A DNA stretch of 64,000 bases from Chryseobacterium aquifrigidense. Its GTDB lineage: Bacteria; Bacteroidota; Bacteroidia; Flavobacteriales; Weeksellaceae. Positions 50,571 through 60,282 of this stretch are shown here, in pieces (the first letter of the stretch is position 1; every line of letters starts with the position of its first letter). The position numbers and the translations under genes were made by a program. Below the pieces are notes generated by a model that saw only the letters and a list, made by a program, of their open reading frames with translations, made no database searches and was not told where the DNA came from. The DNA is taken from contig NZ_VFPD01000001.1 of NCBI RefSeq assembly GCF_006716485.1, forward strand, positions 3,020,008 to 3,084,007. Reading direction: 5' to 3'.

Positions 50571-52205
50571 ATGGTGTTAATTCTGTTTTCTTCCATTTTC
50601 ATTATTCCTGTCCTGATGGGCTGGGGAAAGATCATGGAAAATATATGGGGAATTTTATTCCAGGGTATCTCCGGGAAAATTTTATCAGGAATCCTTGGAA
50701 TAAGCCTGATATGGACCATTCTTTCTTTTTTCATTCCCTTAAATATCAAGGTGGAAGCGCCTTCAGTACTATTGGGTCTATTTTTTTTCTTTAAAAATAA
50801 ACTTTATCAGGAATTCCATCACTTTTCAAAAAAAGAGTGTCTAGTTTTGAGCGTAAGTTCTGTGACTGCTATATTTGCCGGTTCTTTCTACCCTTATATA
50901 TTGGATCATTTCGGTTATTATGTTCCCACTTTGAAATGGCTCACAGAATATGGACTGATAAAGGGAATCTCGAATGTTGACCTCACCTTGGGACAAATGT
51001 CTGTGTGGCATATTTTTCAGGCGGGATTTTCCAATTTTTCTGATCCGTTTTTAAGAATTAATACCCTATTGCTTATAATTTACAGTATCTATAGTATTGA
51101 AAGGAAAAACTGGGTTCATCTTTGTTTTCTACCGATATTACTGCTGTTTTCGCAATCTCCAAGCCCTGATCTTCCTGTAATTATTTTTTCATTAATCATT
51201 TTAAATGAAATTACAGCCGGAAACAGTAATACCACGCTCCTTTTTGCCTTTTCTGTTTTTGTTTTTACTATAAAACCTACGATGCTATGGTTGCCTGTTT
51301 TCGTTTTCTTAAACTTTGTTTTAATTTGTAAAAGTACCTTTAAACAATTTCTTTTTGGGGGTTCAATTTTATTTTTATTCTTCATTAAGAATATCTGGAC
51401 ATTCGGATATCCGGTATTTCCCATAGCAACAGGTGATGTCGGAGTACCCTGGAAGCCTGATCCGGAGATTTTAAAAATTTCTTCACAATTTGCCATCATG
51501 AAAACCTATGATATGCAGTACACGTTTGAGGAAATACAAAAATTCTCAACTATTGATTATATCAGAAACTGGTTTTCTTTGGATGGAATAAAATCCAAAA
51601 TCAATATTCTCTTTGTTTTAAGCTTAGTTATTTTCTCCGTATTTGCCTGGATTAAAAAGAGAAAACTCATCACCCTGCTTTGTATTTCTTTGTTGATAAA
51701 AAGTATATTAGTTCTGGCTTTTTCAGCCCAATACAGATTTTTTACAGATGTATTCTTCGTGATATTCTTTGTTCTGTTTTATGAATATTTTGATCGGAAG
51801 AAATCCATTATTACTTTTTCTGCGCTCAGTTTATTATGTATTTCAATCTTATCGTTTCCTGAATTGATCCAGAGATCTATTCCCAGTTTCAGGGTGGGAA
51901 GTTTTATGACCGGATTTGAAAAAGAACAGATTTACAAGCCTGCAACCTATGAATATCAGCAGTTTGACACCTATAAGGTAGGAAATTTTAAATTTAATGT
52001 TTCTCACCATTATCCTTATAGTTTTGACACCCCACTTCCGGCAATTACTCCGGCTTATCTTTCTGATGATGTGAAAGCGGGGATTTTCCCACAACTTTTA
52101 GACAAAAAGGATATCAAAAAAGGATTTATCTCAAAAAAAATGACTTCAGCAGAAAAAGAGGAAGCCCAAAAGGTTATCAATAATATCAAAAACACTGATA
52201 AATAG
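50571..52205 (+). CDS. Large polytopic membrane protein, unknown function
   Basis: This 544-aa protein has roughly 10-12 hydrophobic segments. A conserved-looking region near 120 reads YYVPTLKWLTEYGLIKGISN followed by a Gln-Met-Ser-x-Trp-His stretch. Its layout resembles membrane proteins annotated as LIC_10190-like or glycosyltransferase-87/39-like, a guess from pattern only. The ATG at 50571 is used because an upstream TTG would lie inside the terminator. The C-terminal ~80 residues are soluble and Lys-rich. Confidence 0.68.
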   Translation: MVLILFSSIFIIPVLMGWGKIMENIWGILFQGISGKILSGILGISLIWTILSFFIPLNIKVEAPSVLLGLFFFFKNKLYQEFHHFSKKECLVLSVSSVTAIFAGSFYPYILDHFGYYVPTLKWLTEYGLIKGISNVDLTLGQMSVWHIFQAGFSNFSDPFLRINTLLLIIYSIYSIERKNWVHLCFLPILLLFSQSPSPDLPVIIFSLIILNEITAGNSNTTLLFAFSVFVFTIKPTMLWLPVFVFLNFVLICKSTFKQFLFGGSILFLFFIKNIWTFGYPVFPIATGDVGVPWKPDPEILKISSQFAIMKTYDMQYTFEEIQKFSTIDYIRNWFSLDGIKSKINILFVLSLVIFSVFAWIKKRKLITLLCISLLIKSILVLAFSAQYRFFTDVFFVIFFVLFYEYFDRKKSIITFSALSLLCISILSFPELIQRSIPSFRVGSFMTGFEKEQIYKPATYEYQQFDTYKVGNFKFNVSHHYPYSFDTPLPAITPAYLSDDVKAGIFPQLLDKKDIKKGFISKKMTSAEKEEAQKVINNIKNTDK

Positions 52206-52243
52206 AACAAATCCAGAAACTTTATTATCTGAAGAAAAAAAGG

Positions 52244-52251
52244 TAATTTTG
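52244..52251 (+). promoter_or_regulatory. -7 box for aroC
   Basis: TAATTTTG fits TAnnTTTG and ends 4 nt before the aroC ATG (52256), suggesting a leaderless mRNA. Confidence 0.5.
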
Positions 52252-52255
52252 TATC

Positions 52256-53326
52256 ATGTTCAATACATTAGGTAATCTTCTTAGTCTTACAACATTTGGA
52301 GAAAGTCACGGAGTGGCTTATGGCGGTATCATCAATAATTTTCCGGCAGGTTTAGCGGTAGATCTCAATCAGGTTCAGTACGAACTGAACCGAAGAAAAC
52401 CCGGCCAGTCATCAATCGTTACACAAAGAAAAGAAAGTGACACGGTAAAGTTTCTTTCCGGAATCTTTGATGGAAAAACAACTGGTACACCCATCGGTTT
52501 TATCATCGAAAACGAAAATCAGAAATCGAAAGATTATGATCATATTGCCGGGGCGTATCGTCCTAGTCATGCAGATTTCACGTATGACCAGAAATTTGGT
52601 TTCAGAGATCACCGTGGTGGTGGAAAATCTTCTGCAAGAGAAACCATGAACTGGGTAGTTGCGGGGGCACTTGCCAAGCAGCTTTTACCGAACATTGAGA
52701 TCAATGCTTACGTATCTTCCGTAGGTGATATTTTCTGTGAAAAACCTTATCAGGCTTTAGATTTCTCCCAAACAGAAAGCAATGACGTTCGTTGTCCGGA
52801 TGCTGAAACGGCAGAAAAGATGATTGCAAGAATCAAAGAGATCAAAAAAGAAGGGAATACTATTGGAGGAACAATTACATGTGTGATTAAGAATGTTCCT
52901 GTAGGAATTGGTGAACCTATCTTTTCAAAACTTCAGGCTGAACTGGCAAAAGCAATGCTGAATATCAATGCATGCAAAGGTTTTGAATATGGAAGCGGTT
53001 TCTGCGGTGCTAAAATGACCGGAAAAGAGCACAATGACGCCTTCAATACAGATTTCACTACAAAATCTAACCTTTCAGGAGGTATCCAGGGTGGAATTTC
53101 AAACGGAATGGATATCTATTTCCGTGTGGCTTTCAAACCTGTAGCTACTATTCTGAGACCTCAGGACAGTATTGATAAAGATGGAAATCCTGTCATTGTA
53201 GAAGGAAAAGGACGCCACGATCCTTGTGTAGTTCCGAGAGCTGTTCCTGTAGTGGAAAGTCTTGCTGCATTTGTACTGGCAGACCTATTTTTGATCAACA
53301 AAACAAGAAACATCAATAATTTTTAA
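52256..53326 (+). CDS. aroC: Chorismate synthase
   Basis: This 356-aa FMN-dependent enzyme makes chorismate from EPSP. All three signatures are present: [18 protein letters not shown] near 15, [20 protein letters not shown] near 125 with FMN contacts, and [20 protein letters not shown] near 330. Length is normal. Two thioredoxin-fold genes follow closely, likely in one operon. Confidence 0.96.
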   Translation: MFNTLGNLLSLTTFGESHGVAYGGIINNFPAGLAVDLNQVQYELNRRKPGQSSIVTQRKESDTVKFLSGIFDGKTTGTPIGFIIENENQKSKDYDHIAGAYRPSHADFTYDQKFGFRDHRGGGKSSARETMNWVVAGALAKQLLPNIEINAYVSSVGDIFCEKPYQALDFSQTESNDVRCPDAETAEKMIARIKEIKKEGNTIGGTITCVIKNVPVGIGEPIFSKLQAELAKAMLNINACKGFEYGSGFCGAKMTGKEHNDAFNTDFTTKSNLSGGIQGGISNGMDIYFRVAFKPVATILRPQDSIDKDGNPVIVEGKGRHDPCVVPRAVPVVESLAAFVLADLFLINKTRNINNF

Positions 53327-53343
53327 CATAAATATTTTTAGTA

Positions 53344-53907
53344 ATGAAAAATTACTGGGATAAAGGAATTTCGTTTGAAGAATACCTTCAGATTGCAAAA
53401 AAAAGATTAGAGAATCCTGCCAACCAACAGGAAGCTGACTATAAACAATATTATGAGCTGGGTCTTCAGAGAATGGACCGAACGGTAAAAAAATACGTCC
53501 CGGATGAAGAGCAGCTGAAAGAACTTTCTTCCAAGAACTTTGACGGAAAGATTCTGATTATTTCTGAAGCATGGTGTGGAGATGCAAGTGCAACAGTACC
53601 TGCTCTTTTCAGATTTTTTGAAGGACATAATGAAGTAAGGGTATTCCTGAGAGACAGTGATAAAAGCTTAATCAATCAGTTTCTGACCAATGGTACGGAA
53701 TCTATCCCGAAAGTCATTATCCTAGACAAGGACCTGAATGTAAAAAATTCGTGGGGACCGCGTCCCAAATATGGATATGAACTTCTCATGAAATATAAAG
53801 CTGATCCTGAAGCCTATCCAAAAGATTCTTTCTATAATGACCTGCAGATATATTATGCTAAAAACAGAGGGAAAGATGCTGTTCAGGAAATTTTGGATCT
53901 TCTATAA
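53344..53907 (+). CDS. Thioredoxin-family protein with a single active-site Cys
   Basis: This 187-aa protein has a thioredoxin-like core from about 65 (KILIISEAWCGDASATVPAL) with the site WCGDA, where the second Cys of CxxC is replaced. IPKVIILDKD near 118 gives the cis-Pro. Without the resolving Cys it should act as a monothiol or glutaredoxin-like protein, or only bind. 17 nt after aroC and 9 nt before a TlpA-like gene. Confidence 0.85.
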   Translation: MKNYWDKGISFEEYLQIAKKRLENPANQQEADYKQYYELGLQRMDRTVKKYVPDEEQLKELSSKNFDGKILIISEAWCGDASATVPALFRFFEGHNEVRVFLRDSDKSLINQFLTNGTESIPKVIILDKDLNVKNSWGPRPKYGYELLMKYKADPEAYPKDSFYNDLQIYYAKNRGKDAVQEILDLL

Positions 53908-53916
53908 AAAAGAGAT

Positions 53917-54456
53917 ATGAAAAAAAATATCATTTATCTTGTAATTATTGTCATTATCGCTGGTGTTGCTTTTATGCCAGGGGTAAGAAACTTTCTAAAA
54001 GAAACCTTCTTTCCGGTAGCAACTATAGAAAATGCAGTTCATATCAGTGAAGAGGATTATGATATAGAGCTTAAAGGGATTAATGCACCAAGCACTAATC
54101 TTAAAAACTTTAAAGACAAAGGTGTTTTCCTGAATTTCTGGGGGACATGGTGCCCACCTTGCAGAAAAGAATGGCCTTCTATCCAGAAACTATATGATAC
54201 CAGAAAAGATCATGTAGATTTTGTATTGATTGCCATGAATGATAAGGAAGAGGATGTAAGAAAGTTTTTGAAAGATAATAATTATACCGTTCCGGTGTAT
54301 ATTGCTCAGAGTCCGATTTCTGAGAAAATTCTTCCAAAGGTATTCCCTACCACTTTCCTGCTGGATAAACACGGAAGAATCCTTATTAAAGAGGATGCCA
54401 CAAAAGACTGGAACACAGAGACTGTGCACCAGTTCATTGACAATATTATCAAATAA
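53917..54456 (+). CDS. TlpA-family thiol-disulfide reductase
   Basis: This 179-aa protein has an N-terminal membrane anchor (IIYLVIIVIIAGVAFMPG) and a periplasmic thioredoxin domain with WGTWCPPCRKEWPSIQKL near 72 and cis-Pro VFPTTFLLDKHG near 145. Typical role: reducing periplasmic disulfides, for example in cytochrome maturation. Confidence 0.92.
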   Translation: MKKNIIYLVIIVIIAGVAFMPGVRNFLKETFFPVATIENAVHISEEDYDIELKGINAPSTNLKNFKDKGVFLNFWGTWCPPCRKEWPSIQKLYDTRKDHVDFVLIAMNDKEEDVRKFLKDNNYTVPVYIAQSPISEKILPKVFPTTFLLDKHGRILIKEDATKDWNTETVHQFIDNIIK

Positions 54457-54538
54457 TATTTTAACTAAATTTTATAATTTGTTGGTACAGGATTTGCGAA
54501 TTTTATAGCATTGAAAAATTTATTAATCCAAACACAAA

Positions 54539-54880
54539 ATGAAATATTCAAAATTAAATCTTGCAAAAGAAGCCATCAATCATAAGGGCTTTATCAAAAA
54601 GATCCCTGATATTTTCAGAATGGTCAAAATGTGGAGAAAAGGAATTTATCCTATGAAATCCATAGACATTATTCTTCCTTTACTGGGGATTTTATATGTA
54701 CTCTCCCCTATTGACCTCCTTCCTGAATTTGTGATACCGGTTCTTGGAGTCATGGATGATCTGGCAGTATTGTCACTTACCATTCCTAAGCTCATCAAAG
54801 AGGTTGACAAGTTTTTATTATGGGAAGCCCAGCAAAAATACAGTGGTGCCCAAGTCATTGATGCTGAAATCGTAAAATAA
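54539..54880 (+). CDS. YkvA/DUF1232 family protein
   Basis: This 113-aa protein has DUF1232 as two hydrophobic helices around SPIDLLPEFVIPVLGVMDD near 58 (the conserved YxxSPxDLxPDxxPxxGxxDD pattern). Small membrane-associated protein of unknown function. Terminator follows. Confidence 0.88.
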   Translation: MKYSKLNLAKEAINHKGFIKKIPDIFRMVKMWRKGIYPMKSIDIILPLLGILYVLSPIDLLPEFVIPVLGVMDDLAVLSLTIPKLIKEVDKFLLWEAQQKYSGAQVIDAEIVK

Positions 54881-54900
54881 TAGTTTATTATATTTTTAAC

Positions 54901-54930
54901 ACCATCCCGGTCAATCCGGGATGGTTTTTT
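54901..54930 (+). terminator. Terminator after the DUF1232 gene
   Basis: ACCATCCCGG / CCGGGATGGT with loop TCAAT and a T run. Confidence 0.92.
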
Positions 54931-54974
54931 ATTGACAAATGAGCGATAAATTTTTAAGCCTTATTTCAATTCCT

Positions 54975-54982
54975 TAAATTTG
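54975..54982 (+). promoter_or_regulatory. -7 box for the UMP synthase gene
   Basis: TAAATTTG fits TAnnTTTG, 19 nt before the ATG. Confidence 0.5.
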
Positions 54983-55001
54983 CAGTATCTAATAAAAAAT
55001 A

Positions 55002-56381
55002 ATGGAAAGTAAAAAAGAATTCTTCTTAGAGTGCTACAAACTAGGAATCATTAAATTCGGAAGGTTTACCCTGAAAAGTGGTATTGAAAGTCCTTTTTAT
55101 GTAGACCTGAGACCTTTGGCTTCAGATCCTAAAATTTTAAAAAATCTTGCTAATTATTTACTGGAAATGCTTCCGTTAGATAATTTTGATTTAATCTGTG
55201 GAGTTCCTTATGCTGCGCTTCCTATGGCTACTGCAATGTCTCTGGAAAGCTATATTCCATTAATTATTAAAAGAAAAGAAGCGAAAAGCTACGGTACCAA
55301 GAAGCTGATTGAAGGAATTTACCAGAAAGGACAAAACTGCCTTCTGGTAGAAGACGTGATCACTTCAGGAAAATCTTTGCTGGAAACCATTCCTGAAATA
55401 GAACAGGAAGATCTTAAAGTTTCTGACATTGTGGTGGTACTTGACAGAGAACAGGGAGGAAAGCAATTACTGGAAAGCAAAGGATACAGAGTACACACTC
55501 TTTTCAATATTTCAGAAGTATGCAACATTCTTCAGGAAACAGGTGAATTATCAGATGAAGAAGTAAATAGAATCCAGGACTTCCTTCAGGGAAATCATAT
55601 TCAGTTCGAAGAAGAAACCAGATCTTCTTATGAGCAGAAACTTCAGGTAACACAGCATTCCGTTTCAAAAAAATTACTGGAAACAGCTTTAGCAAAAAAA
55701 TCAAACCTTATTGCCTCTGCAGATGTTACTACAACTCAGGAGCTGTTGGAGCTTGCTGAAAAAGTTGGTCCGCATATTATTGCTTTAAAAACGCATATCG
55801 ATATTATTTCTGATTTCGAATACGAAAAAACAATCACTCCTTTAAAAGCTATTGCTGCAAAACACCAGTTCTTACTGATGGAAGACAGAAAATTTGCTGA
55901 TATCGGAAACACTCAGGAACTTCAGTTCACAAGCGGGGTTTTCAAAATTACAGATTGGGCAGATTTCGTAACGTCTCAGGTAATCGGAGGTTTTGAATCA
56001 TTAGACTGCTTCAAAAATGTAGGAGTGGTAGCCATCGTTGGAATGTCTTCCAAAGGAGCTCTGACAACTGCAAGCTATCGTGAAGAAGCTTTAAAGGTAG
56101 CTTTATCTCATCCAAATGTAATTGGAGGTGTATCTCAGAATAAAATTCCTGAAGATCTGTTATTGTTCACTCCGGGAGTAAACCTTGCAGATTCCGGAGA
56201 TGGTAAAGGACAGCAGTACAACACACCGGAGCATGTTTTCAAAACCCTTCACACAGATTTTATTATCGTAGGAAGAGGAATTTATAAATCCAACGATCCT
56301 GAAGCATCAGCAATCACTTATAAAACAGAGGGATGGAATGCTTATATTAATTCTTTGGAAAAAAAAGCAATTCAAGGTTAA
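55002..56381 (+). CDS. pyrE-pyrF: Bifunctional orotate phosphoribosyltransferase / OMP decarboxylase (UMPS-like fusion)
   Basis: This 459-aa protein does both last steps of de novo UMP synthesis. The N-terminal OPRT (about 1-195) has CGVPYAALPMATAMSL near 67 and the PRPP motif LLVEDVITSGKSLLETI near 112. The C-terminal OMPDC (about 215-455) has the catalytic set LKTHIDI near 265 and MEDRKFADIGNT near 293, then LLFTPGVNL, GQQYNTPEH and IVGRGIY. Domain order and OMPDC motifs are those of eukaryotic UMPS rather than the usual separate bacterial PyrE and PyrF. Confidence 0.93.
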   Translation: MESKKEFFLECYKLGIIKFGRFTLKSGIESPFYVDLRPLASDPKILKNLANYLLEMLPLDNFDLICGVPYAALPMATAMSLESYIPLIIKRKEAKSYGTKKLIEGIYQKGQNCLLVEDVITSGKSLLETIPEIEQEDLKVSDIVVVLDREQGGKQLLESKGYRVHTLFNISEVCNILQETGELSDEEVNRIQDFLQGNHIQFEEETRSSYEQKLQVTQHSVSKKLLETALAKKSNLIASADVTTTQELLELAEKVGPHIIALKTHIDIISDFEYEKTITPLKAIAAKHQFLLMEDRKFADIGNTQELQFTSGVFKITDWADFVTSQVIGGFESLDCFKNVGVVAIVGMSSKGALTTASYREEALKVALSHPNVIGGVSQNKIPEDLLLFTPGVNLADSGDGKGQQYNTPEHVFKTLHTDFIIVGRGIYKSNDPEASAITYKTEGWNAYINSLEKKAIQG

Positions 56382-56409
56382 AATGCTATAAAGTATATAC
56401 AAAATAAGT

Positions 56410-56417
56410 TATATTTG
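56410..56417 (+). promoter_or_regulatory. -7 box for the M1-like/barrel gene
   Basis: TATATTTG, 17 nt before the TTG start at 56435. Confidence 0.5.
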
Positions 56418-56434
56418 GGCTTTATCACGAATAT

Positions 56435-59257
56435 TTGAAAAAGATCAGCATTTGCCTTATTTTGTTATGGGGAGTTGTACAGGTTTCTGCGCAGACAGAC
56501 AGTATATATATTGAAACAAAACTGTCTCCTGACAAAAAGAACCTTGAGGTCCGCCAGGAAATTGTGTATTACAATCATTCCGGGAAAGACCTTCAAACCA
56601 TAAAACTCCTGAATTGGGTTTCCGCGTACAATAAACGGGGAACTTCTTTAGTCTACAGAAAACTGGAAGACCGGAATAATGATTTGCATTTTGCAAAAAA
56701 TGATCAATTGGGAAAACTTCTTGAACTGAATATTAAAAATTCTGAAGATGAAGTCCTTCCCGTCAATACCCTTTCAGATGAGAATCTTTTTATTCCTCTG
56801 AAGAACGTATTAAAACCTGGCGAAAGCGTCACCCTACAGTTGCAATACAGGATGCAGCTTCCCGATAAAACTTTTACAGGATACGGGACATCCGCTCAGA
56901 ATACTGTATTAAAATATTTCTTTATTGTTCCGGATCATTTTGATCCGGACAATATTTCCAGAAGAAACTATCATGATATTGAGGAACAGGTAAGTTTTAA
57001 TACTTTCTGGACCATTAACTTTGACATCCCTGTAAATAGTTTTGTTGAAGGTAATCTTCCACAGGTTCAGATGAATTCATTTAAGGGATATCTGGACTCG
57101 GACCCTGAATTCCTGATTTCTACAACAGAATTCCAATCCATCAAAACCAATGTTGACGGAGATGAAATTGAAATCAAATTTGGATACAATCTGAAACCGG
57201 ATGAAAAACAAAACCTGGAGTTTTACCTTCCTTTACAATTAAAATTCATTAAAGAACGCATCGGATATCTTCCGAAAAGTATTTTTATTTCTGATAAGTT
57301 CAGAGCCAAAGAAGACTTTTTCGGGAATAATGATATTACTTTCTGGAAATTCAGATTCCGCCTGTTTACCGAAACCGAAAAAACAGATATGGATTATTTT
57401 GGGATCATTGCCAAGAAAATTCTTGACGAAGGCGTAATTGCTGATAAAGAAAAAGATCATTGGTTTAAAAATGGTTTAAAATCTTATCTGGAAATTCAGT
57501 ACCTCAAAAAATTCTATGCTGATACAAAACTTTTAGGTACACTTCCCGAGACCAGAATCTTTGGACTTAAGCCTTTAAAGTTATTCCACGCCTCCAAAGT
57601 AAAACTTCTGGACCGCTATGGGCTTTCCTATCAGTATATCATGCTGCAGAACCTTGATCAGAAAATCGATGAACATTTCCCTGTTTTGAGTAATTTCAAT
57701 GATATGGCTATCAGCAGCTTTGAAACCGGAAGTCTTTTCAATTATTCGGCAGACAAAATGGGATATGACCAATTTGATGCGATTTTAAAAAACTATATTT
57801 CTCAGAATTCCGGAAAAAAAATTAATCCTGATGAATTTCTGTCGTCCCTTGCTGAAAATAATAAATCAACAGCCTATCTCTCCAACTTTTTCAAACAGAA
57901 GAACAGGGTTGATTTTAAATTAAAAAATATTAGAAAGGATAACGATTCTCTCCAAATAAAAATTGTAAGAAATACAGACATCTCTATTCCTGTAAAACTG
58001 GAAACAGAAACCAGGGAAGGAGAAAAGAAAACGTACTGGATAGACACGGAGGAAAATGAACGTACCACCAGCCTGTCACTTCCTGCATCAGATAATATTT
58101 ACAAAACCACCTTAAATAGCGGCTATATCTTCCCTGAATCCAATTACAGGGACAACTTCCTGTATGCGAAAGGACTGTTTTCCAATGCAAAAAAAATTAA
58201 GCTTAAATTAATAAAAGATATTCCTAACCCGGAATACAATGAAATTTACATCAGCCCAAGGGTACGTTTCAATAATACGTATGATAAATTTCTTCTGGGA
58301 GCCAATTTTAAAAATCAGTCTTTCTTTGATCAGAAATTCCTGTATTCGGTAACTCCAACTTATAGTACCGGAACAGGAAAACTTACCGGTTCAGGAGCTG
58401 TCTCCTATTCTATCCTTCCCGCAGAAAGCATTATCCGAAGTTTAACATTTGGACTTTCAGGGTCTTATTTTCATTATGATTATGATCTGGCTTACAGAAA
58501 AACCTCAATTTCTTCTTCTATTAACTTCAGAAAGAACCCAAGAAGTACCGTTAGCAGAAGTCTTGGCGTTTCCTATAATTATTTTGAAAGAGATCTGAGT
58601 CCGCAAATGATCGCCAATAATGATTACAGCAAATATAATCTCTGGAGTATCGGCTATGGTTACAGCGACAGCCAGATGATTCATGAAAAAAGTTTCAGTC
58701 TGAGCGCCCAGGGAATGGAAGATTTCAATAAAATAACGGCTGAAGGCTTCTACAGATGGGAATTTGCACCTAAACAAAAGCTGAGCTTACGTTTATTTGC
58801 CGGATACTTCTTAAGAAACAATACCCGAAATAACCTTTTTGATTATGGAATTTCAAGGGTTTCCAACTATTCATTCTCTTATACTCTCTTGGGAGAAAGT
58901 GCCAGCAGTGGTCTTCTTTCCCAGCAGTTTATATTAGCTGACGGAGGTTTTAAATCTTTCCTGCCGGGAACAGTGAACCAATGGATCACTTCTGCCAATG
59001 TAGATTCCAGTGTATGGAAAATATTTCATGTGTACGCAGATGCCGGAGTGTATAAGAACAAAGATCTCCCTGCCAAATTCATATGGGACACCGGAGTTAA
59101 AGTAAGAATCATTCCCGATTTTCTGGAAGTTTATTTCCCGATACAATCTTCTTTGGGATTTGAGCCTTCATTCAAGGATTATGGCAAGCGTATCAGATAC
59201 ACTTTGATTCTTAATCTCGGGTCAATTATTAATGCAGCGAGAAGAGGTTGGTATTAA
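56435..59257 (+). CDS. Pseudo-M1 aminopeptidase-like domain fused to a predicted outer-membrane beta-barrel
   Basis: This 940-aa protein starts at TTG with a clear signal peptide (MKKISICLILLWGVVQVSAQ). Residues ~20-500 follow the M1 aminopeptidase layout: an N-terminal beta-sandwich, then a helical part in which HWFKNGLKSYLEIQYLKKF near 342 aligns with the WLNEGLAxY helix. No HExxH is present upstream of it, so the zinc site is gone. Residues ~600-940 are alternating, aromatic-rich strands (LTFGLSGSYFHYDYDLAYRK, RLFAGYFLRNNTRNNLF) expected of a barrel. Probably a surface or periplasm-facing binding protein. Function unknown. Confidence 0.72.
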   Translation: MKKISICLILLWGVVQVSAQTDSIYIETKLSPDKKNLEVRQEIVYYNHSGKDLQTIKLLNWVSAYNKRGTSLVYRKLEDRNNDLHFAKNDQLGKLLELNIKNSEDEVLPVNTLSDENLFIPLKNVLKPGESVTLQLQYRMQLPDKTFTGYGTSAQNTVLKYFFIVPDHFDPDNISRRNYHDIEEQVSFNTFWTINFDIPVNSFVEGNLPQVQMNSFKGYLDSDPEFLISTTEFQSIKTNVDGDEIEIKFGYNLKPDEKQNLEFYLPLQLKFIKERIGYLPKSIFISDKFRAKEDFFGNNDITFWKFRFRLFTETEKTDMDYFGIIAKKILDEGVIADKEKDHWFKNGLKSYLEIQYLKKFYADTKLLGTLPETRIFGLKPLKLFHASKVKLLDRYGLSYQYIMLQNLDQKIDEHFPVLSNFNDMAISSFETGSLFNYSADKMGYDQFDAILKNYISQNSGKKINPDEFLSSLAENNKSTAYLSNFFKQKNRVDFKLKNIRKDNDSLQIKIVRNTDISIPVKLETETREGEKKTYWIDTEENERTTSLSLPASDNIYKTTLNSGYIFPESNYRDNFLYAKGLFSNAKKIKLKLIKDIPNPEYNEIYISPRVRFNNTYDKFLLGANFKNQSFFDQKFLYSVTPTYSTGTGKLTGSGAVSYSILPAESIIRSLTFGLSGSYFHYDYDLAYRKTSISSSINFRKNPRSTVSRSLGVSYNYFERDLSPQMIANNDYSKYNLWSIGYGYSDSQMIHEKSFSLSAQGMEDFNKITAEGFYRWEFAPKQKLSLRLFAGYFLRNNTRNNLFDYGISRVSNYSFSYTLLGESASSGLLSQQFILADGGFKSFLPGTVNQWITSANVDSSVWKIFHVYADAGVYKNKDLPAKFIWDTGVKVRIIPDFLEVYFPIQSSLGFEPSFKDYGKRIRYTLILNLGSIINAARRGWY

Positions 59258-59271
59258 GACTCTGAAAATAA

Positions 59272-59308
59272 AAAAAAAGGACAGCCTGTTATCGGTTGTC
59301 CTTTTTTA
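59272..59308. terminator. Bidirectional terminator between the M1-like/barrel gene and a T9SS cargo gene
   Basis: GGACAGCC / GGTTGTCC stem (one G-U), 7-nt loop, A run before and T run after. Confidence 0.9.
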
Positions 59309-59316
59309 TTTAAAAA

Positions 59317-60126
59317 CTAATCTTTTATAATTTTCTGCGAAATAGGGATATTGTTAATCGTTCCTGTTACAATATAAGTTCCTTTCGGAAGTTCTGCAAT
59401 ATCAAGAGCTGAAGCCAGTTTAGTAGGTGATTTTTTAACAACCTGTCTGAATGTATCGTAAACTTTCACGTCTTTCACCTCTGTTCCGAATACTATTTTA
59501 CTGTCTTTTATAAATGGATTCTGTACAAAGCCGGACTTCACGCTACCTTCGAGAGAGAAGTCTTCCCTATTATCATTATTTCCTACTAAATTTCTTTTGA
59601 TAGCCGTGCTGGTAGTGGGAGAAGGAGCTGGCCCATCTCCTTTAAATTGATCTGCATTGGATCCATATCCTACAAAATCCAGAACATTAGATGCAGATGG
59701 TCCGGTAACCTGTACGATGTTTCCTGCTAACGCAACTTTTCCTGATACGTTGGATATTTTTAACCCGGAAGATTTGTTGGGAGTTCCATCAAAATTTACG
59801 ATGGTAGTTGCAATGAAATCCGGTGTTGGCAGATTTTCTACGCCTCCTTCAATCGCTGATTCCTGAATTAAATAGGTTTCTTCCGGCCCTAAAGTAAAAT
59901 CAGGCAGCGTGTGATATTCTGTAAAAGCACCTATCGCCGGAGCATATTGAATACTTGCTCCCGTTAAAGAAACCAAGGTATTTCCGATATTTTTAAGGAC
60001 GATATAATTATTTTTCAAGACAGAGCCTGAATTGGCATCCCCACCATAGATTTCATTGATCACAATCTGGGCGTTTGAAAAAGAAACTAATACGGTAAGA
60101 CCAACAAGAGTAAAGATTTTTTTCAT
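59317..60126 (-). CDS. Lamin-tail-domain protein with T9SS sorting tail
   Basis: This 269-aa protein has signal peptide MKKIFTLVGLTVLVSFSNAQ. IVINEIYGGDANSGSVLKNN near 20 and YIVLKNIGNTLVSLTGASIQ next open a lamin-tail (LTD) Ig-like domain, common in secreted bacterial proteins. The last ~70 residues (KDVKVYDTFRQVV ... LPKGTYIVTGTINNIPISQK) are a T9SS type A sorting tail. The tail closely resembles that of the upstream neighbour, suggesting paralogy of the tail. Confidence 0.82.
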   Translation of the reverse strand: MKKIFTLVGLTVLVSFSNAQIVINEIYGGDANSGSVLKNNYIVLKNIGNTLVSLTGASIQYAPAIGAFTEYHTLPDFTLGPEETYLIQESAIEGGVENLPTPDFIATTIVNFDGTPNKSSGLKISNVSGKVALAGNIVQVTGPSASNVLDFVGYGSNADQFKGDGPAPSPTTSTAIKRNLVGNNDNREDFSLEGSVKSGFVQNPFIKDSKIVFGTEVKDVKVYDTFRQVVKKSPTKLASALDIAELPKGTYIVTGTINNIPISQKIIKD

Positions 60127-60234
60127 CGTAATAATTTTAGAAATGGATTGTTTATAAAACATCAAAAACAATACCACCAAATTAAGAAAATATATAAGAT
60201 AAAAATCTAAAAATCAGGAAATCATCACATAAAA

Positions 60235-60268
60235 AACCAGCTGGCTCAATTGAACCAGCTGGTTATAT
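60235..60268 (-). terminator. Terminator between the two T9SS cargo genes
   Basis: AACCAGCTGG / CCAGCTGGTT perfect stem with about 10-nt loop. On the minus strand it is followed by TTTTTTATG. Confidence 0.85.
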
Positions 60269-60282
60269 TTATTTAAAAGAGA

